Assembly: GCA_035477595.1 (NCBI GenBank)
Contig: DATIKM010000047.1
Span: 1-30,070 of the forward strand
Reading direction: 5' to 3'
DNA length: 30,070 nucleotides
Origin: DATIKM01 sp035477595
Lineage (GTDB): Bacteria; Armatimonadota; Chthonomonadetes; Chthonomonadales; CAJBBX01
The notes beneath the pieces are model-generated. The model did not search any database. It had not been told where the DNA came from and was given only the letters and a program-made list of their open reading frames with translations. Below are positions 1 to 6,835 of this stretch, in pieces (the first letter of the stretch is position 1; every line of letters starts with the position of its first letter). A program made the translations under genes and the position numbers.

Positions 1-608
1 CGGGCGCCGGCAGCGATGAACTCCACTGCGATGGCGGCCAGGAGGAGGCCCATCACGCGAATCAGGATGTTGGACCCGGTGCGGCCCAGGCGCCTGCCCA
101 CGGGCGCCGCCAGGCGCAGGAGGATCGCTGTGCCCAGCCCGACGATGCCGATCATGGAGAGGAGCGGCCAGAACCCAGGCCCCGCAGCCTTCGACTCGAC
201 GAGCAGGATGACGGTGCTGATGGCGCCCGGGCCCGCCAGCAGCGGGATGGCCATGGGCACCACGGCGATGTCCTCGCGCGCTTCCGCTTCCTGGTTCTCC
301 TCCGGCGTCTGGCGGCTGCGGCTGGGACGCGCGTTGAGCATGTCGAGCGACATGACCAGCAGCAGCAGGCCGCCGGCCACCCGGAAGCTGGCGAGCCCGA
401 TCCCGAACACCTCGAGCACAACACGGCCAGCGAGCGCCGAGCCGACCAGCACGAGCGTCGCCGCACCGGCAGCGCGCCATGCCATGCTGTGCCGATCGGC
501 GGGCAGGTGGTGCGCCGTCAGGGTAAGGAACACGGCAACGGCCCCGACGGGGTCGACGATGACGAAGAGGGTTATCAGCGTCTTCAGGTAGGTTCCGAGA
601 TCGTCCAT
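1..608 (-). CDS. MarC family integral membrane protein (3' end cut by window)
   Basis: The reading frame runs from an ATG at 608 to the window edge without a stop, about 202 residues, so only a few C-terminal residues should be missing. The protein has about six hydrophobic segments. It carries two stretches typical of the MarC/YchE family: VDPVGAVAVF near residues 18-27 and AIPLLAGPGAIST in the middle, and it ends with a hydrophobic AAIAVEFIAAG stretch. The start is supported by GGAGG seven bases upstream. MarC proteins are inner-membrane proteins of uncertain function; the old link to multiple antibiotic resistance has not held up, so no substrate is assigned. The gene diverges from the EamA transporter across a 163-bp spacer in which I found no convincing promoter on either strand. 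Confidence 0.88.
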   Translation of the reverse strand, partial: MDDLGTYLKTLITLFVIVDPVGAVAVFLTLTAHHLPADRHSMAWRAAGAATLVLVGSALAGRVVLEVFGIGLASFRVAGGLLLLVMSLDMLNARPSRSRQTPEENQEAEAREDIAVVPMAIPLLAGPGAISTVILLVESKAAGPGFWPLLSMIGIVGLGTAILLRLAAPVGRRLGRTGSNILIRVMGLLLAAIAVEFIAAGA

Positions 609-771
609 GTCCGCGCCTCCGGCCGCGCCGGCGCCCTACGCGCAGTTCGGTCGGCGTCGCCGGGAGTCCTGCCCGGTCGCGCGTGGGCATGCCGCGTCGC
701 GTGGTACGCTGAAGCGCCCTCGCGGGCGGACGGGCGCGAGCGACGCGCGACCATTGGAGGGCGGGAAGCAC

Positions 772-1632
772 ATGGGGGAGAGCGACGCGGGCGCGGCGCA
801 ACGCAGACGGCATCTGACCGGCGTGGCGCTGGCGCTTGCGGCGGGGGTGCTGTGGAGCTTCGGCGGCCTGCTGATCAAGTGGGTGGAGTGGAACCCCATC
901 GCCATCGCCGGTGCGCGCAGCGCCATCGCCGCGGTCGTGCTGCTCGCCTTTGTGCGCCGGCCGCGCTTTACGTGGACGCCCGCCCAGATCGGCGCGGCGC
1001 TCGCCTACACGGTGACAGTACTGACGTTCGTCTCCGCGACGCGGCTCACCACCGCCGCCAACGCCGTGCTGCTGCAGTACACCGCACCGGTCTACGCCGC
1101 CATATTCGGATGGATTCTGCTCCGGGAGCGCGTCACGTGGCGCGATATGGTGACCATCGCGGTGGTGCTGTCCGGCATGGCGCTGTTCTTCCTCGACCGT
1201 CTGACGCCGGGCGGAATGCTGGGCAACGTCCTCGCCGTGGTGAGCGGCGCGAGCTTCTCTCTCATGGCGACGCTGCTACGGGTGCAGCGCAACAGCTCGC
1301 CGCTGGACTCGGTGCTGCTGGGGAACCTGCTGACGGCGATCGTGAGCTTGCCGTGGATGCTCGGGAGCGCGCCGGGCGGTTCTACGTGGATCGGGATCGT
1401 GCTGCTGGGCGTGTTCCAACTCGGGCTCTCGTACGTCCTGTTCGCAGAGGCGGTGAAGCGGATCACGGCGCTCGAGGCGGTGCTGGTGCCCACGGTGGAG
1501 CCGATCCTGAGCCCGCTCTGGGTAATGCTCCTGTTGCACGAGACGCCCGGTCCGTGGGCGACCGCTGGCGGCGCAGTCGTGCTCGGCGCGGTCACCCTGC
1601 GCTGCGCGGTCCGCGCCGTGCGCGGGGTCTAG
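772..1632 (+). CDS. EamA-family (DMT superfamily) transporter
   Basis: This is a 286-residue protein with about ten transmembrane segments arranged as two EamA repeats (roughly residues 15-145 and 155-283), the usual length for bacterial drug/metabolite transporters. The first repeat begins with GVLWSFGGLLIKW, a pattern typical of the family. The frame is open further upstream to 607, but the ATG at 772 is chosen because GGAGGG lies at 756-761, about ten bases before it, and because residues before it are Arg/Pro-rich and unlike a transporter. Family members export amino acids, nucleosides or drugs; nothing here identifies the substrate. The gene stands alone, divergent from marC and convergent with the polymerase gene that ends at 1806. 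Confidence 0.9.
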   Translation: MGESDAGAAQRRRHLTGVALALAAGVLWSFGGLLIKWVEWNPIAIAGARSAIAAVVLLAFVRRPRFTWTPAQIGAALAYTVTVLTFVSATRLTTAANAVLLQYTAPVYAAIFGWILLRERVTWRDMVTIAVVLSGMALFFLDRLTPGGMLGNVLAVVSGASFSLMATLLRVQRNSSPLDSVLLGNLLTAIVSLPWMLGSAPGGSTWIGIVLLGVFQLGLSYVLFAEAVKRITALEAVLVPTVEPILSPLWVMLLLHETPGPWATAGGAVVLGAVTLRCAVRAVRGV

Positions 1633-1688
1633 GAGTCGACGGCGGGGGGAGCGAGCGCGACCGACGCTACGCGCGTCGCACCCTCGGG

Positions 1689-1710
1689 GGCGGCGACGCC
1701 ATTCGCCGCC
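1689..1710. terminator. Candidate bidirectional terminator hairpin between convergent genes
   Basis: A perfect 8-bp stem (GGCGGCGA pairing with TCGCCGCC) with a six-base loop lies in the 173-bp gap between the convergent EamA and polymerase genes. A second, smaller hairpin with a 6-bp stem lies at 1662-1678. Neither is followed by a T-run on either strand, so intrinsic termination is only a possibility. Confidence 0.35.
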
Positions 1711-1805
1711 TATGCTCGCGAGCCAGCGCCTGGCCGGCAACGACGGGTCGCTCAACCTGGCCCGGCCTCCCGGTCGCGGACAAGCGGCCGTGGCCCTGAC
1801 CGGAT

Positions 1806-4043
1806 TCAGCCTCCTGGAGCGCTGGAGCCCGCGGAGTCGCGCTGGCGTTCGGCGCGGAAGGCGTCGAGCTCGGCCTCCGCTTCGCGCGCCACATCGGCGC
1901 GCCCCAGCTCCCGGAGCACGGACGCCCTCTTCGCCAGCGCTTCGTGGTAGCCGTCGGCGGCCTGCGCCCGGACCTCGGGCGGCAGGCCCAGCGCCAGCAC
2001 CCTCACGTCGTTGCGCGTGCGCCAGAACTCGCCCAGAATCTCGGCGGCCTCGGCGTAGAGGCGCTCCGCCTCCTCCCTGCGCCCAGCGGCCAGCTCCGCA
2101 TCCGCGACCGCAGCATAGGCGAGGCCCGACTCCCAGTTTACAATCTCCGGCAGGGCGCGCACCTGCCCGTGCACCCCCTCGTGGAGCGACACCATCGTGC
2201 GGTACACGGCGACCGCGTGCGCCGGGCGGCCGGCCTCCTTGTAGCACTCCGCGAGTGCCAGCAGGTTCTGCAGGTTGTGGGGGTCGGCCCGGCGAGCGCG
2301 CTCGTGCGCCGCGATGGCTGCGCTCAGATCGCCCTGTCGCCGGAGGAAGCGCGCGTAGCGCCGCAGGGGCCGCACGGAGGGCGCGAGCCGGACCGCGTCC
2401 TCGTAGGCTGCGCGGGCGCGTTCTGGCTGTCTCGCGCCCTCCATCAGCATCGCCAGCCTCAGGCGAGGCTCGGGGTCGAGCGGCGCGAAGGAGCTGGCGC
2501 GCTCCAGCGCACGGGCGGCGTCGGCGCCGCGCATCTCGGCGAACGCGCCCTGCGCCGTCGCCATCTCGAGGCGGGCGAGCGAGGTCGAGCCGGCCCAGAG
2601 CCACAGGCACACGCCGAGCGCCAGCGCCCCCGCCCGGACCGGGGCGAGCCGCACCATGGGCGCGGGCGCCGCGCTCGCTGGCCGTGCGCCGGCGGCGAGC
2701 CCGCAGACCAGGGCGAACATCAGCGCTACGCTCGGCACGCTCAGGTCGGAGTCCGCCAGGTTGCGGACGATGGCGGCCAGAAGGGCCGCCAGGCACCCGG
2801 CCGCGATCGCCCCTGCTTGCACGGGCCCAACCTCGAGCCCCAGCGCCGACACGTGGCCATTCCTGCTGCCCGGCGCCTGCGTCTCGTCTGGAGAGGGCTC
2901 CGGGTCGCGGCGCCCCCGCAGGCCCGTGGTCACGGTGGCGAGCACCGCGGCAAGCCCGATCAGGAACGCGAGCGCCCCCGGGTAGCCGGTCTCGGCCGTG
3001 AGCTGCACGTAGGCGTTGTGTGCGTGCTGCGTGTAGCCGGTGATGGCGAAGCGCGGGAACACCTGCTCGAAGGACCCGAGTCCCCAGCCAACGATCGGGC
3101 GCGCATCCGCCATCCGCTGAGTGCCATGCCACGTCATGATGCGGAAGGCCATCGAGTGGCCCTCGCCCCCCGCCGCGCCCACACGGGTGGCGGCCGGCTG
3201 CGCCATCGCGAAGCCAATCGCCGTGAGGGCCGCCGCGAGCATCGCGGCGCGGCGCAGCGAGGCGCGACCCCACAGGCCCGCGCGCCAGAGCGAGATCGCG
3301 AGCACGAGAACCCCCAAGGAGGTGGCAGCGAGGCCAGCGCGCGACTGGGTGAGGAGCAGGCAGGCGACCTGCAGCACGCAGGCGAACGAGAGCGACAGCG
3401 CGGTGAGCCGGTCGCGTGCACCGACAGCCAGCCCGGCGGTCAGCAGCGCGGTGGGCGCCAGGTAGCCGGCGAGGAAGTTGGGCGATGCGAACGGCCCGAA
3501 CACGCGCCAGTCGGGGATCCCGTCTGCGCGGTACTGGACCCACTCGCGCACGCCCACCGCTGCCACCAGCGTCGCGGTCGCCGCCACGGAGATGGCGAGC
3601 CACGCACGCACGCGCGAGTCGGCCTGGCTAGCGACGACGCCGCCCACGGCGACGCAGGCGACCAGCGTGGCGAGGGCGTGCAACCCGGCCTGCGCGTACC
3701 TTCCGAGGGCCACCGAGAGCGCGGCCCACAGCACAAGCACCCCGAAGCCCAGCACGGCAGGCGTGCACGCGACGCGTTCTCGCCGGTGCCAGAGGAGCGC
3801 CAGCGCCGCTGCGCCCGCGAGCGCGATGGCGACGGGCGTGGCGATGAGCGAGACGGCAGAGACGCCCGCTGGCTGCATCACGTTGTCCGCGGGCATCCCG
3901 AGCCCGGCAGTCGCGGCGGCCACGGAGGCACCCGCGAGCACGGCCGGCGCGAGGCGCACGCGCGGAAGCGGCGCGGCGAGCGGGGCTGGCGGTGAGGTCG
4001 CCTGCTGGGAGCGCCTCGCCCGCGATCGGCGCGACCGGCTCAC
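1806..4043 (-). CDS. O-antigen ligase/polymerase (Wzy_C, PF04932) with C-terminal TPR region
   Basis: This is a 745-residue protein. Residues ~25-440 hold about a dozen hydrophobic segments. The large periplasmic loop typical of Wzy/WaaL is present, including PIVGWGLGSFEQVFPRF followed by HAHNAYVQLTAETGYPG, the region where WaaL-type enzymes carry a key His. TQSRAGL precedes it. Residues ~450-720 form TPR-like helical repeats rich in Ala, Arg and Glu. Such proteins polymerise or ligate lipid-linked glycans at the outer face of the inner membrane. The GTG start at 4043 is chosen over the longer frame because its GTGA overlaps the stop of the upstream glycosyltransferase and GGAGGA lies six bases before it. 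It is the last gene of the ponA-mrdA-GT2 run. Whether it is a polymerase, a ligase or a glycosylation-type oligosaccharyltransferase cannot be decided from sequence. Confidence 0.86.
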   Translation of the reverse strand: MSRSRRSRARRSQQATSPPAPLAAPLPRVRLAPAVLAGASVAAATAGLGMPADNVMQPAGVSAVSLIATPVAIALAGAAALALLWHRRERVACTPAVLGFGVLVLWAALSVALGRYAQAGLHALATLVACVAVGGVVASQADSRVRAWLAISVAATATLVAAVGVREWVQYRADGIPDWRVFGPFASPNFLAGYLAPTALLTAGLAVGARDRLTALSLSFACVLQVACLLLTQSRAGLAATSLGVLVLAISLWRAGLWGRASLRRAAMLAAALTAIGFAMAQPAATRVGAAGGEGHSMAFRIMTWHGTQRMADARPIVGWGLGSFEQVFPRFAITGYTQHAHNAYVQLTAETGYPGALAFLIGLAAVLATVTTGLRGRRDPEPSPDETQAPGSRNGHVSALGLEVGPVQAGAIAAGCLAALLAAIVRNLADSDLSVPSVALMFALVCGLAAGARPASAAPAPMVRLAPVRAGALALGVCLWLWAGSTSLARLEMATAQGAFAEMRGADAARALERASSFAPLDPEPRLRLAMLMEGARQPERARAAYEDAVRLAPSVRPLRRYARFLRRQGDLSAAIAAHERARRADPHNLQNLLALAECYKEAGRPAHAVAVYRTMVSLHEGVHGQVRALPEIVNWESGLAYAAVADAELAAGRREEAERLYAEAAEILGEFWRTRNDVRVLALGLPPEVRAQAADGYHEALAKRASVLRELGRADVAREAEAELDAFRAERQRDSAGSSAPGG

Positions 4044-4972
4044 GGCTTCCTCCTCGCGGCCAGCCGCTTCTTCCAGTAGCGCCAGCGGTACCGGGCGATC
4101 TGGCCCACAGCGCGCGCCACGATGCCAGGCAGGATGAACGGCCGCAAAAGCAGCGGCGTGCCCGCGGCGTAGTGCTTGCGGTAGAACGTGTACATGCTCC
4201 GGTGAAAGTGGTAGGTCATGCGGGCGGGCGCAAGGTCGCTGCTGCGCCCGATGACGTGCGTGATCACCGACTGCGGCACGTAGACCACACGCCAACCCGC
4301 ACGGTGGGCCCTCATGCAGAGGTCCACATCCTCGCAATACATGTAGAAGTCCTCGTCGAAGCCCTTCAACCGCTGGAGCGCCTCGCGCCGTACCATCAGC
4401 GCCGCTCCGGACACCCAGTCTACATCACGCGGCGTCTCGTGGTCGAAGTCCCGCATCAGGTAGTCACTGGTCCATCGGTTGCCGGGCAGGAGCCTCCCCA
4501 GGGGCGTGTTGCGGTAGAAGCCTGTGCCCAGATTCGGGAACCGTCGGCAGGAGTACTGCAGCGAGCCGTCCGGATTGAGCAGTTTTGCGCCGAACACGCC
4601 CGCGTCGGGCTGGGTGTCGGCGAAGGCGATGAGCGCGTCGAATGCGCCGTTCGCGACGATGGTGTCCGGGTTGAGGAACAGGACGTAGCGGCCCGACGCC
4701 ATCGGGAGCGCGCGGTTGTTGCCGGCGCCAAAACCCGCGTTCCGGGGGTGCCGCACCAGCAGGTGGTGGGGGAAGTCCGCCGCCACCATCTCGGCGCTGC
4801 CGTCGTGCGAGTCGTTGTCCGCCACCACGACGCGGACGTCGCGGGCGGGCGGGTGAGCGTCGATCGACGCGAGGCAGCGCCGCAGGTCGTCGCGCGCGTT
4901 CCAGTTCAGCACGATGACGGAGAGATCAGGCATGCCGGCTCCGGGACCGGCCGGCGCTTCGGGGCGCCCCAT
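4040..4972 (-). CDS. Family 2 glycosyltransferase (rhamnosyltransferase-like)
   Basis: This 310-residue GT-A enzyme begins with DLSVIVLNWN, the nucleotide-binding first strand of GT2. It has VVVADNDSHDGS, then a metal-binding-type segment FLNPDTIV, and later DFYMYCEDVDLCMRAH, the ED acid/base region of rhamnosyltransferase-like members. No transmembrane segment is evident, so it probably acts at the cytoplasmic membrane face on a lipid-linked acceptor. Its ATG at 4972 shares one base with the mrdA stop (TGATG). An alternative ATG at 4933, directly before PDLSVIV, has GGAG five bases upstream and is nearly as likely. Its stop overlaps the polymerase start by four bases (GTGA), which indicates translational coupling. 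The sugar donor is unknown. Confidence 0.88.
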   Translation of the reverse strand: MGRPEAPAGPGAGMPDLSVIVLNWNARDDLRRCLASIDAHPPARDVRVVVADNDSHDGSAEMVAADFPHHLLVRHPRNAGFGAGNNRALPMASGRYVLFLNPDTIVANGAFDALIAFADTQPDAGVFGAKLLNPDGSLQYSCRRFPNLGTGFYRNTPLGRLLPGNRWTSDYLMRDFDHETPRDVDWVSGAALMVRREALQRLKGFDEDFYMYCEDVDLCMRAHRAGWRVVYVPQSVITHVIGRSSDLAPARMTYHFHRSMYTFYRKHYAAGTPLLLRPFILPGIVARAVGQIARYRWRYWKKRLAARRKP

Positions 4973-6810
4973 CACTCGCCGTTGCTCTCGCGGACCGGAG
5001 CGGGCACGTCCAAGCCGAAGAAGCGCTCCAAAATCTTCCGGGCGATGGGCGCTGCCACCACGCTGCCGTGGCCGGCGGCCTGCACCGTGACGCAGATCGC
5101 GATGCGGGGGTTCTCTATCGGAGCGTAGGCCACGAACCAGGCGTCGGTCACCATGCGTCCGCCCTGAAGCCGCTGCGTGGTGCCAGTCTTGCCGGCCACG
5201 CGCAGGCCGGGGATCGCGGAGCCGGCGGCGGTGCCCCCCGGCTCCATGACGGCCTCCATCCCGCGCACGATCTGGGCGAGGTGGTCAGCGCTAAGCCGCA
5301 GGTGTCCGTCCTCGATGCGCTCCAGCCTGTGCACCACCCTAGCCGATCCATCGGCGCCGTGCTCCGTGATGGTGCGCACAAGCTGCGGGCGCAGGAGCGA
5401 GCCGCCATTCCCGATGGCGGCGGTCATGCGGCACATCTGGAGCGGCGTGGAGGTGAGCATCGACTGGCCGATGGCGTAGTCGACGGTGTCGCCGCCCACC
5501 CAGGGCTGGCCCAACCGTGCGCGCTTGAGGGCGGGGTCGGGCACGATGCCGGCGATCTCCACGCGGGGGAGGTCGATCCCGGTACGCACGCCCAGTCCGA
5601 ACCGCCGCGCGTAGGCGGCCATGCGGTCCGGCCCGAGGCGCTGGCCCAGGCGGTAGAAGTAGACGTCGCAGGACTTCGCAAGCGACTCCGTGAGGTCCAC
5701 GCGTCCGTGGCCGGTGCGGAGATGGCACCGCTTTGGCCATCGCCGCAGGAAGATCACCCCGCGGCAGTACTCGGTGGTCCAGCGGGTGGCTTTGCCCGTC
5801 TCCAGCCCCGCCGCGGCGGTTACCATCTTGAACGTGGAGCCCGGTGCGGTAGCGCTGCCAGCGGCGCGGTTGATCAGCGGCTTGCGGGGGTCGCCGTGCA
5901 GGCGCCGCCAGTCGCCCGTGCTGATGCCGCTGGCAAACAGGTTGGGGTCGAACGACGGCGTGGAGACGAGGGCGAGGACGGCGCCGTCGCGCGGGTCCAT
6001 CACGACAGCGGCGCCTGGGTTGCCTCGCGCCGCCCAGCGCGCGAGCTCGTCGTAGGCGACCTTCTGCAGGTCGTGGCGGATGGTGAGGGTCAGTCGCGCG
6101 CCGGGGACCGGGGCGGAGCTCTCAAGCTCCCGCCTCCTGCGGCCGTGGGCGTCAACCTCGATCCGCTGTCCGCCGTCCTGTCCGCGGAGCTGCGCCTCGT
6201 AGGCGCGCTCGAGTCCGAGCTCGCCGCTGAAGTCTCCGGGCCGATAGCCTTCCGCGCGCTTCCGGCGCAGCTCCTCCTCGTTGATCTCGCCCATGTAGCC
6301 GAGTACGTGGCCGAGGAGCGATCCGTCCGGGTACGAGCGCACGGGTTCGGCGCCCACCGAGACGCCAGGCAGGCTGAGCTGCTGCTCATCGACGCGCGTG
6401 GCCGTTGCCATGTCGACGTCCTCCGCGACGCGCACGGGCTCGTAGTCGCCGATGCGCTTCTCGCGGATGGTGCTCTCGATGTCGGCCGCTGTGACGCCGA
6501 GGAGGCCGGCAAGCCGCTGGCGCACGGGTGCCGCCTCCTTCGCGAGAAGCTGCGACGGCACCGCCCACACGACCAGCCGGTACCGGTTGCAGGCCAGGAC
6601 CCTGCCCGTGGCGTCCTCGATGATGCCCCGGGGCGCCACCCAGCGGATGACGCGGCTGCGGTTCGTCTCGCTGGCCCGGAGGAGCGCGTCCCCCTGCACG
6701 ATCTGCAGGTACCAGAGGCGAGTGATCAGCCCCGCGCAGCAGATGGCCAGGACGATCGCGATGACGCGGATGCGCACGAGCGAAGTCGATTGGACCTTGA
6801 CGGAGAACAT
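4972..6810 (-). CDS. mrdA: Penicillin-binding protein 2 (peptidoglycan D,D-transpeptidase)
   Basis: This is a 612-residue class B PBP. It has one N-terminal membrane anchor (residues ~9-30), a PBP dimerisation domain (~55-250) and a transpeptidase domain. The catalytic motifs are all visible: SxxK as GSTFKM with Ser325 and Lys328, the SxD form SCD in AKSCDVYFYRL (Asp is usual in PBP2), and KTG as GKTGTTQ at Lys541. In known systems PBP2 cross-links lateral-wall peptidoglycan with RodA and MreBCD; none of those genes lies in this window. The ATG at 6810 is chosen because AAAGGAG lies about twelve bases upstream and the longer frame adds only an Arg/Ser-rich leader. It follows ponA by 25 bp and its stop overlaps the glycosyltransferase start. 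Confidence 0.93.
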   Translation of the reverse strand: MFSVKVQSTSLVRIRVIAIVLAICCAGLITRLWYLQIVQGDALLRASETNRSRVIRWVAPRGIIEDATGRVLACNRYRLVVWAVPSQLLAKEAAPVRQRLAGLLGVTAADIESTIREKRIGDYEPVRVAEDVDMATATRVDEQQLSLPGVSVGAEPVRSYPDGSLLGHVLGYMGEINEEELRRKRAEGYRPGDFSGELGLERAYEAQLRGQDGGQRIEVDAHGRRRRELESSAPVPGARLTLTIRHDLQKVAYDELARWAARGNPGAAVVMDPRDGAVLALVSTPSFDPNLFASGISTGDWRRLHGDPRKPLINRAAGSATAPGSTFKMVTAAAGLETGKATRWTTEYCRGVIFLRRWPKRCHLRTGHGRVDLTESLAKSCDVYFYRLGQRLGPDRMAAYARRFGLGVRTGIDLPRVEIAGIVPDPALKRARLGQPWVGGDTVDYAIGQSMLTSTPLQMCRMTAAIGNGGSLLRPQLVRTITEHGADGSARVVHRLERIEDGHLRLSADHLAQIVRGMEAVMEPGGTAAGSAIPGLRVAGKTGTTQRLQGGRMVTDAWFVAYAPIENPRIAICVTVQAAGHGSVVAAPIARKILERFFGLDVPAPVRESNGE

Positions 6811-6835
6811 AGCGGGCGCCGGCTCCTTTAGCCGG

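Noticed and set aside
702..710. TGG-TACGCT, possible extended -10 box for the EamA gene
   Set aside because: No acceptable -35 element at 16-19 bases upstream, so it is not distinguishable from chance.
1276..3603. 775-codon minus-strand open frame overlapping EamA and the Wzy/TPR gene
   Set aside because: It is antisense to EamA and out of frame with the polymerase; its product is Arg/Ala/Gly-rich with no recognisable domain, a shadow of high-GC coding DNA.
1944..3995. 683-codon plus-strand open frame
   Set aside because: Antisense to the Wzy/TPR gene, with low-complexity Arg/His/Gly composition.
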